A stretch of DNA of 64,000 nt from Metellina segmentata (lineage: Eukaryota; Arthropoda; Arachnida; Araneae; Tetragnathidae), in the NCBI GenBank assembly GCA_947359465.1, contig OX375882.1, positions 53,566,509 to 53,630,508 of the forward strand, given 5' to 3'. Positions within the stretch are counted from its first letter, which is position 1, and each line of letters starts with the position of its first letter. The translations under genes and the position numbers were made by a program. The notes under the pieces are model-generated. The model was not told where the DNA came from. It did no database searches and saw only the letters and a program-made list of their open reading frames with translations. Below are positions 31,981-43,290 of this stretch, one piece after another.

Positions 31981-33067
31981 TAGGCCTGGGAGATGTATCG
32001 ATGTGAGGTCCACATCGGTTTCCGATTTACACGATGGTGATGCATCGTGACATCGCGTCTTTTTCCGATCTTACACAGCCATCCCGTAAGCTACGGCTTC
32101 ATAAGAAAGCGGAGCCGTTATATAGCAGTCGTGATACGTCAAGATGCGGCGGGCATAACTAGACGGCTGTCTTAACAGGGACCAGAGTTGTCAACTTAGA
32201 CGGACAGAATACGGTGGAGAATGGGCAATACAGACGGTATTCTCAAGTCCGAGTTTCTACCTTGGTTGAAGACAGGGTAAAAATTTCAACGTATATCAAA
32301 TCAGCGTAAAATTTTACGCCAGATTGATACCCAAAACAAATTTATTATTCAATTATTTATACCATTTGATTATTTAATTTTTTTTAATAATAAATTATTT
32401 AAAGAAAATCACTTTTAAGGTATAGTTCTGGTGTAAAATTTTCCGCAGATTTCAAATCCGTAGAAATTTTCAAACTATCTTTAACGATCCCGATTTTACA
32501 AAAACGAACTAAACAATACCAGTCAAAAATTTTTTGTTTGTTTTGCTTCTCTCCGCTCGAATTGTTTGGCGCAGGAAATGAAATGTTGCCGCTACAAGAG
32601 AAAAAACGTTCCCCAACTGTTTCAGACTGCTTTGACGATCGTCATGCAAATGGCGGCTCCGCTAAAATTCGTTACGCTCACAAACAACGCCATCTGTTTG
32701 TATAAACAACGTTTTCGTAACGTCATCCACAGCTACATTACGGCTGCAAGATAATGGCTTCGCTTTCTTATAAAACCGTAGCTTTAGCTAGCGCAGATCT
32801 CACGGTCGTCGTGACATCGCGATTTTCCCCGATCTCACGGTTTTTCGGTGACACGATGTCGCTCAGCGCCAATGATTTCGATGCTTTCTTAGCGCATGCT
32901 CGATATCTGAGTTGACTGATCAGTTTCCAGCGTAAATTTCGTGGTTTTTTTTAGCATCGTTGGGGAAAAGTTTTGGTTTTGACCGACACGACGATTCCGA
33001 TGTTTATTTATGCGCAAGTGCGATTTCCCACCTTACTTAGCTTTTCGATGCCGCTATGAAAGGCCTA
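31981..33067. mobile_element. Putative hAT-like non-autonomous element
   Basis: The segment is bounded by TAGGCCT on the left and its reverse complement AGGCCTA on the right. Inside, GCTACGGCTTCATAAGAAAG (about 32090) faces its diverged reverse complement near 32755-32795. CGTGACATCGCG followed by a pyrimidine run and GATCT occurs as a direct repeat at about 32049 and 32812. GC content is clearly above the surroundings. Parts recur at 19310-19400 and 62290-62607. No clear 8-bp target duplication was found, so the ends are provisional. Confidence 0.55.
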
Positions 33068-33069
33068 CT

Positions 33070-34900
33070 AATGGGAATCTTTGTCTTTACATTACATTTT
33101 TAAATTAGTTAATGTTTTTTTTTCTTAAGAGTTCTTAAGAACAAAATAATTTTGCAAAATCTGGGAATTTAACGGTCTGTTTTTATTTCTTTTTAAGTAA
33201 TGAGGAATTTCTCAAAAACCATTTGTGTCCGGAAGATAACTTTTCATAGCATCTAATTTATTTATGAACCAATTTCAAAAATAATTGTACCATCAGAAAG
33301 AGTACGTTCTGAGGTTTCCTGCTATTTTTTCAAATTTACTAACTAATAGTAATAAGATATGGTACGACAGTTAAAAGAAAAAAGAAACGAAAATGTACTG
33401 ATTTTTCCCAAAAAAAAAAATACATATACTATCACACACACACACATGAACCACACAAATTAAAATTTCTAAAACAACTTGGCGTTGTGCAAAAAATTAC
33501 ATTGTACCTACTCCAAAAAATCACAGCTGAAGAATTTGTGTCTTTTGTTCACTCGCGTTAGAAATTTCGTTTTTTTCGACTTGAACACTAAACTAATAGC
33601 CACATCGGAAAAAAAATCTTTTAACTTGTTCCCTGTACAATTTTGAACAAACCATGTTAGTTTCAAAATGTTTTTAATCTGTACGTTCTAGCGAAACCGT
33701 CTAAGAATCGAGCGAAAAAAAGTGAGTTTTCAATCCTGCAACGTCGGAAACAATTTTTTAATAAGGGAGCCATCTACCTTGATGTTGTTATTTCGGACGG
33801 CTGATATTTAGCACGTGCTCGTAATTCACCGCTTTTCCTGATTTATGGTCAACCATTAATTATTTATAAATTCATAAATCAATTATTATAGCTCCGGGCT
33901 AATATTAATTTTTACTATTGCGAAATCCTGTGCACTGACCTGACTCGCGTGTATTTAATTTCACATTTTGGTTTTCCTCTTTTTTGAAATTTTGCATTCC
34001 CATGCCTGGTTAGTTGTAAAAAGTTCTTAGTCAAAGTATTTTGTATTTTTTTTCTCCAATTTTTTCAATTGCTATCGTAAGAGTTCCATTATGGGTTCCA
34101 ACCTTTACAGTAGCAGTTAAAATATGTAAAGAAAAATACAAAATATTTGTGGAAAATGAACCTTTTAACCCAATTTGACCCTAAATATTTAAAGATATTG
34201 TCGTGTGGATACCGTATATCGATACCAATTAGGGATCACGACATTCTTGAAGGAATTGTATAATCGTGGAAATTTTTGCGAGACTATCAGGGAACTTTTT
34301 TCGAGGATTTTGTAGCCACCATGACAAATCTAATAGTATTAATTTTGAGTAATGCTAATATGCATGCTTTCACTGATGAAAAATCTCCAAAAATTTTAAA
34401 ATATTCATTAATAATCAAGATTAATACTATTGGTAACTTTGCTCATGAGGAAGAATTGTACACAAGTGAAATAAAAAATTATGTTAGGCATGATAAATCA
34501 GTGATCTAATGTTTGTTTAGCATGTTAACTTTTTCTTTATTTCCATGTGATGGCATGTTTTAAAAAAAATACAGAAAATAAAATTCACGTTAATTTCTGA
34601 ACTCAATAAAATGAAACAGATCACAATTTCCCAAAAAATTAGGCTTCATATAGAAAATTCTTGATTCTCCAAATTTCAATCTTTGGAGAATATTCTTTAG
34701 ATAATAGTCCATTGGAATTACAATTAATAAATGGGCGGCCATGTTGTTTCCACTTGTGGAATCATGCATTCTCGAAGATCTATTTCGAGTATGGTTGCGA
34801 AATCAATCAGTAGTTACCTCGCAATAAAATTCTTACTGTAACAAATTAAAATGCTGTTATTCTTGAGAAGTGAAGTAGAAGGGGAGCAAAGGATTTCACT
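33070..34900. other. AT-rich DNA without recognised genes
   Basis: It contains a short CA microsatellite near 33432-33445 and an open frame of 77 codons at 34276-34509 with no family resemblance and no supporting splice structure. Nothing else is recognised. Confidence 0.5.
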
Positions 34901-34911
34901 TCATCATTCAC

Positions 34912-35301
34912 TTGCAAAAGCGGGATTTAAATTATTGGAAGGTGGAATACGTAGAGAGTAAAAAGACTAAGTTGAAGTTTTGGTTCTCACAGCCAATCAT
35001 CTGTTTTCGTGGGAAGCAAGGTTTGAAAAGCGAAATGAGATCATTTGCATTTTCCGCAGAAAACAACGTGAAAAGTAAAGATTGCTTTACTGCTCAAAGA
35101 ATGCCGTTGAGTAAAAGGCTTTATCTCATAAAGGGAAAAAAAGTATGTTATAAGTTAAGACACCGAGCAAAACAGTGTAGGACGAAAGTTCAATGTTTAA
35201 TTCGTTCAAAGAGACAGTGGGCTATGGTATGTTCAGAGCTTGCAAATCAGAAAAGATACAAGGAGAAAGAATGTGACGAAGAAGGGAGATCAGAAATTTG
35301 A
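34912..35301 (+). pseudogene. Gag-like fragment of the BEL/Pao element
   Basis: An open frame of 129 codons, very rich in lysine and arginine, with one CCHC-like knuckle (C-x2 spacing altered). Its position just upstream of the BEL/Pao pol segment supports a gag or gag-pol junction origin. On sequence alone the assignment is weak. Confidence 0.45.
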
Positions 35302-36182
35302 TCAGAACTGAAGATTAGTATCACATCCCTGCAACTGAAAACCCAGCTAATTTGCTTTCAAGGGGATGTTCTGTAACAAAATTGATCACGTCTAGATGGT
35401 GGGAGGGACCTACTTGGTTACCACTGCAGGGCTCCTAACTGGTTTCAAGGTCTAAAAAGATGACAAAAGTGACTAATTGAACCAAAAAGGTGACTAATCG
35501 AGTAGAAAAAGGTGACAAAAAGTGACTAATCGAGCAAAAAAAGTAACAAATAACAATAATGCTAAATATATTCAAGTATAAAGATAGCAAGTAAAATGAT
35601 CCTCCTCAGCTACCCCTATCTTTTCTTTTATTTTCTTTGGAAGGATATTTTTATTTTCTTCATTTAAAAAGTATATAATTTTAAAATATTAACAGAAAAT
35701 TTTAAAAACAATTGGAATTATGATTTTTAATTCGTGTATTTTTGACACATCTTGAAGAATTTCTTCCTTTTCTTTGAAAAATTATGTCTTATTTTTTGTT
35801 GTTGAAAAAGTCTGAAATTAATTTTGTGTTTCTTCCGGAGCAACGCGAAAATAAGGACAAAAATAAAATGTCTGCATATTTTTCTTTGAAAACAGTCATA
35901 AAATTCCCTATTAGCACAAATAATTTCTTTTAAGTCCGAAATGCAGACGTCCAAAATCTGGAATTGTCAAAATTTTCGAAAAAAAAATATTGGACGTTTT
36001 GCTAACCCGTTTTTTTTTTTTTTAATTCACTTTTTTCCATTTTTCTGACAATTTTCATAGAACAAGGAGGTAGACCTGGACCTAATTGATGAAACAACGC
36101 AAAATAACGGACATGTTCAGAGTAAATACCACACAGAAAATTTAGAAGATTTGCAAGTAAATTTCTTGAATTGTTTAAAAAA

Positions 36183-36624
36183 AATTCCTATTTATATATT
36201 CTTCCTACTTATTCCTATTTATGTTGCATAATCAAAACCCCATCCGCCAAACCACCTGCACAGTGGCGACATTCGTAGCGACGCCAGCGCCACGGAGCGC
36301 AGGTGCATAAGAGAGCAGAGTAGTGAAGAGCGAAGTCGCCAACAGCGAAGCTCTCATCGATGTTTCCGTTCTAATGTGTCTTGTAGTTAGGCTTAAGAGC
36401 CTAAAGTTGTATGCTAAACAAGAGAATATATAGTTCTTGTCTTCATACATCAACACCCTAGACAACCCGAACCAGAACATTTATATATTCTTCCTACTTA
36501 TTCCTATTTATATATTCTTCCTACTTATTCCTATTTATATATTCTTCCTACTTATTCCTATTTATATATTCTTCCTACTTATTCCTATTTATATATTCTT
36601 CCTACTTATTCCTATTTATATATC
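36183..36624 (+). repeat. 27-bp minisatellite, interrupted by a solo LTR
   Basis: The unit TATATATTCTTCCTACTTAT followed by TCCTATT is repeated about five times at 36480-36620 and once at 36190-36221, on the two sides of the LTR. The related element at 44200-44220 has only a single unit remnant, so the array grew in this copy before the LTR landed. Confidence 0.95.
36222..36479 (+). mobile_element. Solo LTR, 258 bp, with TTTA target duplication
   Basis: The segment starts TGTTGCATAATC and ends CCGAACCAGAACA, the TG...CA rule of LTRs. TTTA stands directly before and after it. The flanks belong to one minisatellite unit type, so the insertion is unambiguous. It is far richer in GC than its surroundings. 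No internal retrotransposon sequence remains, so it is a solo LTR left by recombination. Strand is arbitrary. Confidence 0.8.
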
Positions 36625-37654
36625 TGCTATTTTAGTATTGCAAACGTAAAATTTGCGCAAGGGAGGTTAGATTAAGGTTTTTTTGACAAAAAATGCAAAT
36701 AATCCGGAATGGCCGAGAACCGGAGGATTCCGAATTTTGGACTTTGTACTGTTTTAAGGATAAAAAATTACATGTATACATGAAAGGTTTTATCCTTAAA
36801 TTATAGAAACAAAAATCTAATACACAATTTCTCCGAAAATGGAAAAAAAAATTTCCTTTTCATAGAGGAAATTTTGCTTTTGCCTGCATCGACGCGAATT
36901 TACGAGTAAACCAAAGATTACGCAGAGTTGCGGATTTTCGATTGTTTAGCGTAGAAACTCCGGAAGTTCCTGAGCACTTGGCAACTCTGCTAATGTCTCG
37001 CAGTCTGAAGAACTGGTTCCAGTAAACATCAATAGGCTTCATTCTAAATCCTTCTTCCTCAAATTGTCCTTGGAGTAATTTCCACTCATCCAGTAATATG
37101 TCTGTCGGGACATCCCATAGCATTACTCTTGCAAATTCTAATACTTGTTGAACACTCTCGTCACTGAGTCTCTCAAGAGGACCAAGACAGGATAAACTTT
37201 TAAGGAGAGATGAACTGAAGGAGGACTTCTTCAAAAGATATATAACATTGGCAATGTAATGCTTCTGAGCCCTTTAAAAAAAAGGAAATTCCTTTCCTTC
37301 TCTTTCACATTCTGTAGCGCTCTAGAAATTTGATCAATCATAATATCAGCCAGAGGCAACAGTTTCTGAGGACATATATCTTCCAATTTATCCATTTTCA
37401 AACCTCAAATCAATTCCCCTTCATAGATCCTACTCAAAATTGTTCTTGTCGACAATTCAAGTTGAGAATGAAGGTTATGAATTAGAGGTTCCTTTTACTG
37501 AAGAAATTCGGTCACACGATTAAATATACCTGCACTTGTTGACAAATATCACCTCAGCCTTCATAGTTTCTCTTCTAAGTAAATAAACAATTTTTTTGTA
37601 ACCTAGTCTTTGTATCATGTTTGGCTTCTTTATTGGAATGTAGTCAAGGAAATA

Positions 37655-39045
37655 CACTCTATAACAAAAAAATCGACGCACCAAGTAGGAATCATCCGAT
37701 TGCTTTGAAATTTCGTATGCAAAAATGTTCTGACCAAATCTGCAAATTATTAAAATTTGGTGTCCAATGAATGAATAGTACGATCTCCAGCGCATCCAGC
37801 AGATGTATATAAAAAGTTGTTCTTGAACTGTTGTTAAAAATTTCTGCTGCATTGCGATTTAGGATACCTTTCAACGACTAAAAAAGTGCCTCGCCGCAGG
37901 ATTCGAGCTCATTACGAGCAACTTTCAGAGTTTGAAAGAGGTCGTATCATTGGATTAAAAGAGGCAGGTTGGGCAAATCGGAGAATCGCTCGTCATGTGA
38001 GTCGAAGCGATGCGGCGATTAGAAGATGCTGGCAAGAGTGGGTGGACAATGGCAGATTTCAGCGTCACGATGGTAGCGGTCGACGTAGGGCCACAACAGA
38101 TCGCGAGGACTGAGTGATTGTCAGATCAGCTGTCACAGCGCCTGATTCATCGCTATCAATCATCAGTCGTGCGACCCACACATGAGTGTCCACCATGACC
38201 ATTCACAGACGCCTGAGAGAACGAAATCTAGGCTCGTACCTACCGTTACGCCATCTGCCATTCACGCCTGCACACTGTCGAGCCAGATTACAGTGGTGCT
38301 TGGCTCGATCAGGCTGGAATGATGCTGAACTGGGGACGTATAGTCCTTAGCGACGAATCTCGCTTCCAACTGTGTCCTGACGATCATCGAAGACGTTTCT
38401 GGAGACGCCCAGGGTAGCGTGCCGATCCTGTTTTCACTATTGCACACCACACGGGCCGTCAACAAGGAGTTATGATCTGGGGTGCCATTTCCCTTGATAG
38501 CCGGACCCCTTTGGTCGTCACTAGAGGTACACTTACTGCACCGCGGTACGTTGACGACATTCTGAGACCTGTTTTGCTACCGTTCCTTTCACAGTACCCT
38601 GGGCTTATTTTCAGCAAGACAATGTTTGACCACATACGGCACGTGTTGCTATGAACTGTCTTCACGCTTGTCAAACACTTCCTTGGCCAGCCAGATCACC
38701 AGATCTCTCTCCCATCGAGCATGTATGGGATATGATGGGAAGGCGACTGCATCCGGTAGGGAATGTTGATGACCTAGTGCGACAATTGGAGCAAATTTGG
38801 CAAGAAATACCGCAGGAGACCATCCGGGAGCTTTATCGGTCAATGCCAGCCCGTGGGGCAGCTTGCATCTAGACTAGAGGCGGGTCAACACCTTATCGAG
38901 CTCGTTATTGTAACTCTGAAATAAATCATTCAATTGTTCTGGAATTTTAATCATTTTCTATTTTGTACATAATTTTCCTATCCACCAATTTTTATCTCCA
39001 TCGGACAACTCCTTCTTGGTGCGTCGATTTTTTTGTTATAGAGTG
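37655..39045 (+). mobile_element. Tc1-like transposon with 31-bp perfect TIRs
   Basis: Both ends read inward as CACTCTATAACAAAAAAATC followed by GACGCACCAAG, identical over 31 bp, and TA flanks each end (37653-37654 and 39046-39047). The related sequences at 55969 and 58665 show the empty site GAAATACTTT, so the element and one TA were added here. The length is 1,391 bp, near full length for Tc1 elements. It is the youngest-looking element in the window. Confidence 0.97.
37886..38872 (+). pseudogene. Tc1-like transposase, nearly full length, frameshifted
   Basis: The enzyme is a DDE transposase acting on the TIRs of its own element. The first 75 codons are open and hold the paired-type DNA-binding domain (FERGRIIGLKEAGWANRRIA, then RRCWQEWVDNGRF), but the start codon is GTG at 37886 where ATG is expected and a TGA ends the frame at 38113. 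Later blocks appear in other frames: VSTMTIHRRLRERNLGSYLP near 38190, SRFQLCPDD near 38360, MIWGAISLDSRTPLVVTRGT at 38472, YFQQDNV near 38610 and ARSPDLSPIEHVWDMMGRRL from 38690. The end is a TAG at 38870-38872. Several small indels inactivate it. Confidence 0.93.
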
Positions 39046-39384
39046 TACTTTCGTACTGCAATCCACTGTTCAAGCAACCTTTCAGCAGCTGGCTTTAGGC
39101 TTAGCTACCTGCTTGAACAATGCTTGATGAAATGGTGAGTGGGAAGTTTCAAGTCTACTTGAATTTGTTTGTACGTTGACCAAAGCTAAGGCCACTGATC
39201 AAAAAATCTCTGAATAGTAAAAACTAGTTCAGACACATCTTCCCCTAACTCTTTTAGACCTTTAAGAAAAGCATTAGGAATTGAGCGAATGTCCCAATGT
39301 TAATTAGTTCTTTTTTTCGGTTAGAAAGTAATGAGTCATTAATCTTTTTAAAAACTGACGTTCACTAAAAAAACTCAAGAAATT

Positions 39385-40420
39385 GTAATAATCAACTTCG
39401 ATGATTTTCAATACTTTCGCAACGTTCCTTCAATATTTAACCCTATGGATACGGAGACGGCCGAAATTTTTGCATTCTCTGGTTATGGAATGGGTTTGGA
39501 ATCTTTCAGATCTCAAACTGCCGAAGAAACGGCTGAAATCCATTAAGTTTTCCATGCCCTCATTTCTATGCCACAAAGAGAGAAGCGCGTGAATAGCCTC
39601 CGCTCCGTAGACAGGAATGTCGGGGTTCTCGATGGGGAGCTTCGAGCGCTTAGAATGTGTGAGAGGTTGATGATCTATCCCCTTAAAAACTTTGCCGAAC
39701 ACAACCTTCGAGTATAAATTATCATACACATTGAAGATTCCACCGTCCTTTCAGAGTTTACCCTCGACGTATCTACACCTTCTAGCCATAATCAGACCCA
39801 CAATAGAAACTGTAACATGTGATGACAAAGGTATTAAACGGATTACCTCTCCTCCTGGGTTAACGTTGAGTTAATATCAACTTGATCCGTCCGGTCTCTT
39901 GACCTCTCCATTCTAGTCTTATTCCAGAATCCGAAAATAAAATGGGTCTGTTGAGAACGTCGTCTGATCTGTGTATGGAGAATGTTATCCCCCCTTTTAA
40001 GTGACCACTGGCATTGATTACCATTTACGAGCTGTCAGCGTCTGACCTCTTAGAGGGTTCCTCCTTTTGTTCGACCGGTGATATTTATCTTGCGCCAAAT
40101 GATACTCCACACGATACTATGAAAGGAAAAAAAGGTTAGTCGTAAATGCCACTCAAGTTAGGTAAGAGGGGTCGGACATGCAGATGGCCTTGCTTCGATT
40201 AAACTTCGCCACTTCGTTTTACAGATTGCCTTTTCCCTTGGGAAAATTTCCAGAACTTGCTGCTAATACACTGCGGGCAACGTGTAGTATCCTTGAAACG
40301 GTACGTTTTGAATCCGTTCTTGCGGTGGAATGTAGCGAGCATTTCGAAATTGAATTCGTGCAAACCCTGTTTTTTTTTAGAAAAAATGAATTTTTTTAAT
40401 TGCGCACCTTAAATTCTATT
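39385..40420. other. Unassigned insert inside the hAT element
   Basis: This part has no counterpart in hAT copies A, C or D, so it is probably another insertion. A minus-strand open frame at 39430-39729 (99 codons) contains IDHQPLTHSKRSKLPIENPD, which I do not recognise. GC content is higher than nearby. Ends and family are unknown. Confidence 0.4.
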
Positions 40421-41999
40421 TAGCGAAGAAAAATTTTGAACTTTAAAAACCCTGAAACGGTGACAAAATGTCAAAAAATAAAAAAGTGACCAAAGGTGAC
40501 GTGTTAGGAGCCCTGCCACTGACAGAATATGAATGACCTCACCCTAATCCTATTAAAAATAGAGATGAAATTGTTGCTGAAAGAAAAGAGAATATTGTAA
40601 CTACATTGAGTTGTAATGTGGACGTGAATTCATGGATTACCAGATATTTCTCAAGGTACGACAAGATTTTAAGAATGGTTACTTAGATGCACAGATTTAT
40701 TTCGAATGCAAAACTGAGAAAAAAATTAAAGGGTGTGAGGAAAATTTAAGGTATCTGAACTTACTGTCGGGCAGAAAGGGTTCTCGTTAAATTAGTGCAG
40801 CAAGAGGCATTTACTTCGGAAGATCTTAAAAAATTGAAGTCCATTTGCATATCTAAAGATAAAGAAGGTTTTTTTCGAGTCAGGACAAAGTTGATGGAAA
40901 GAAAAGACCTAGAAAATTTTATATACCCAATATTGCTTCCAGTAAATCATAAACTTGTTGAGTACTTTATTAATAATATTCATCTAAAGATGTCTCATGC
41001 AGGCGTGCATGTTTTGATGACAAAATTGAGAGAAACGTGTTGGATAATTAAAACTAGAAAGACCATCCGTAGAGTCCTGTCAAGCTGTCTCAGATGTAAA
41101 AGACACGAAGCTAAAAGAATGCAGAGCATTTCTATTGCATTACCTAAGAACAGAGTCAGACGCTAATGTTGAGAGATCAGAAGTCCTGCATCATCCTTTT
41201 CACGTGTACGGTGCCGTCCATTAAAAACTCCTATTGTCGCTGACGACCCAAAGTTTTTTGCTCAGACTTCATTGCAAGAAGAGGAAGACCGAAAACTATC
41301 TACAGTGATAGTGGGAGTAATTTCGTAGAGGGCTGACAATCTCCTCCAGCCACCCCTTGGTGAGGAGGATTTCGGGAACGACTGATTCAGATGCTGTTAT
41401 GCTGAGTTTTAGAACAATATTCACTTAATTATGAAGAGCTTGTGCGACTGAGGCAGTTATAAATTCCAGACCCCTCACTTACGCTTCCGGCGATGTTTCT
41501 CAGTGGGACTAAAGATATTGGTGTGCGTGATTTAGATCAGCTTGACAAAGTAAATCTCAAGAAAAGGTTCAGACACCAACAACAGTTAAGAAATATTATA
41601 AGGAAAAGATTTAGAAGTGAGTATCTCAGTCAACTTGTTCAAGGATCAAATGAAGTTGATGGACGTCACATTATTTTTGGGGACGTTGTGATCGTCGAAA
41701 ATGACGGGAAACGCAGGATCTTCTGGCCTATGGGAAAAGTAGTCTAAGTGTATCCAAGTAACGACGGAAATATTAGAGTGAAGACATCTTCGGGTGAGAC
41801 GGTTTGCCCTATTTAGAGAATTTTTCCTTTGGAGATATCTTCAAGCGAATCCAGTGTTGATGAAAGCAAGGTTCCAGCAATGGACAAAGGGACTGTTATC
41901 ACCAAAAGTGGAAGAACTGTCAATGTTCCTTCCGGATTTTTGGATTGAACTATTCATATTGAACTTGATCATTGTCCGACTGTGTTTGTGTTAACTTTA

Positions 42000-43159
42000 A
42001 ATGAAAAGGTGGGAGAATGTAAAGATTCACATGCATCTAATCGAGTCTGTTATTTTATTATTTGTAGTTGTCAGGATGGCAACGTTGTTGTAGTTTCAAC
42101 AAAATGAAATGGCTTTATTAAACAATCTTTGAATATCAAATTTATTGTTTTTATTAGGAGAACATGTAGTTCTTGCGAATCTCAATAGTATTTAATAGGT
42201 AAATGCCCATTTAAATTTACTTGATCCACATCAATGGTCAACCCATATTGCATTTATTAATCATTTTTGAAAAAATGTAGATGTCTGCTTTCCTATAAAA
42301 TAACTTCATGCCAGATAAGCACTTCTCCAAAATTTTCATTAGGTTGGTGGTCTGTTGCTGTGACAAGATTTTACTAGAGATTCTGTTTGCCCCTTTCTGG
42401 TAGGGACAGTCTGTTTTGTTCTTTTTGTAAACAAACATTGCAATTTTTTTTCTACTTTGAATTTTACATTATGGGAAATTTGCAAAGTAGTTTCTCTAAG
42501 TGCTAAAATTTTTGTATTTTACTAAATTATGTTGAAGTGTGAAACAGCTGTTGACCCTACAGTTCTTGGCTCGCTGTTTCTGTCTCTAAACTATTTCCTT
42601 CTTTCCGCTCTTGACTGAACCAAGCCCGGATGTTTGAATTTGCGTGAAGACTTAACAATGGTAAAGTTCCAAGATTATTATGCTAAGCAATAACGTTGTG
42701 TTGAATTTAGATTTTATACAAATTTTAAAAATATGACCAATATTACAATGAAAGATGAAGATTCGAATTGGGTGACAATGCTCTACAAGTTGAAAAGGGA
42801 TCTCATTTATCAGCTATTGCGATTTTAAAGACATCTTGGAAACAAGCATCCCACCATAAAACCTATGTGTTGCAAAGCTCGTGATTTTTTGCCCAGGGAC
42901 TTTAAACTGCTGGCTGACACCAATCTAAGAGAAACAATGCTTGTATATTTCCTAGTAGAAACATTTGAAAACAATTCTTTTAAAAAGAGTGGAACAGCAA
43001 AAAGAGCAGTATTTCTCATCCCTACCTTCTGGTATTTTATTTTCACTTCTATACGGAAAAAAAGTGTTCAATCTGTTTTTTGTACAGGAAAATTTTTCTT
43101 GTTTTTCAAAGGCAAAAATTTTTTGGTTTAAAGACGACTCATTTACACTAAAAAATAAT
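42000..43159. other. DNA between the BEL/Pao remnant and the Dsn1-like gene
   Basis: May include a decayed 3' LTR from about 42018. Overlapping short open frames on both strands at 42825-43245 show no family resemblance. No gene is supported. Confidence 0.5.
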
Positions 43160-43165
43160 TTTATT
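43160..43165 (-). terminator. Likely poly(A) signal of the Dsn1-like gene
   Basis: The minus strand reads AATAAA about 125 bp after the proposed TAG stop at 43291, a normal 3' UTR length. It supports the last exon chosen but is a common hexamer in AT-rich DNA. Confidence 0.45.
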
Positions 43166-43290
43166 TTATGAAACAATACCATCAAGCAGTCTAAACATGT
43201 AACACTGCACAAGAATTGAAAATGAACAAAAATAACATGGAACACATTTATGTATCAAATTAAAAATTTAAAGATTCCAAATTTGTGCTA

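Larger units (their letters stand above)
35730..36760. mobile_element. Tigger-like fragment carrying a minisatellite and a solo LTR
   Basis: From GGAGCAACGCGAAAATAAGG at about 35838 to ATTGCAAACG near 36645, the sequence is co-linear with 43860-44240, apart from the 27-bp array and the LTR. A readable piece, [18 protein letters not shown], resembles the acidic C-terminal part of Tigger-type transposases. Only old fragments remain. The assignment to Tigger is tentative; the relationship of the two copies is clear. Confidence 0.65.
36975..39380 (-). pseudogene. hAT-type transposase remnant, copy B (split by Tc1)
   Basis: The minus-strand order matches copies A and C: GACTCATTACTTTCTAACCG near 39330, then the region around GAACAGTGGATTGCAGTACG at 39060, then after the Tc1 insertion GAAACTATGAAGGCTGAGGT at about 37555, and the block at 36975-37234. 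The last block is an open frame of about 90 codons containing [20 protein letters not shown]. The C-terminal dimerisation region found in copies A and C is cut off at about 36975. It is a dead copy. Confidence 0.75.
35427..40515 (-). mobile_element. 5.1-kb hAT-family element (copy B), itself invaded
   Basis: The ends are inverted repeats CAGGGCTCCTAAC and GTTAGGAGCCCTG. CCACTG occurs immediately outside both ends (35421-35426 and 40516-40521), and removing the element plus one CCACTG restores the BEL/Pao reading frame, so this is a true insertion. GTGACTAA/GGTGACAAA motifs cluster inside both ends. The element carries a hAT-type transposase remnant on the minus strand and has been entered by a Tc1 element and by a Tigger-like fragment. 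The 6-bp rather than 8-bp duplication is unusual for hAT. Confidence 0.8.
34912..41990 (+). mobile_element. BEL/Pao LTR-retrotransposon remnant, split by a hAT element
   Basis: A decayed retrotransposon on the plus strand. 34912-35301 encodes a basic gag-like end with a zinc-knuckle-like CYKLRHRAKQCRTKVQC. Most of pol is missing. From about 35310 a BEL/Pao segment reads NPADLLSRGC and WWEGPTWLPL up to 35426, and the same frame resumes at 40522 with TEYE. Then follow the integrase zinc-binding H2C2 region (MSHAGVHVLMTKLRETCW to SSCLRCKR, about 40985-41100), a broken integrase core, and a DUF5641-like end (41493-41747, GDVVIVENDGKRRIFWP). Stops and frameshifts are frequent. A purine-rich AAAAGGTGGGAGAA at 42004-42017 followed by TGT may mark the polypurine tract and the start of a 3' LTR, which I could not delimit. 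Confidence 0.8.

Noticed and set aside
36437..36649. Open frame with nine-residue repeats (IYIFFLLIP), possible repetitive membrane protein
   Set aside because: It is the translation of the 27-bp minisatellite; the period is a multiple of three, so the frame stays open by chance.
42825..43245. Overlapping open frames on both strands, considered as an additional gene or exon
   Set aside because: Low-complexity lysine and phenylalanine-rich translations from AT-rich DNA, lying in or beyond the 3' UTR of the Dsn1-like gene.
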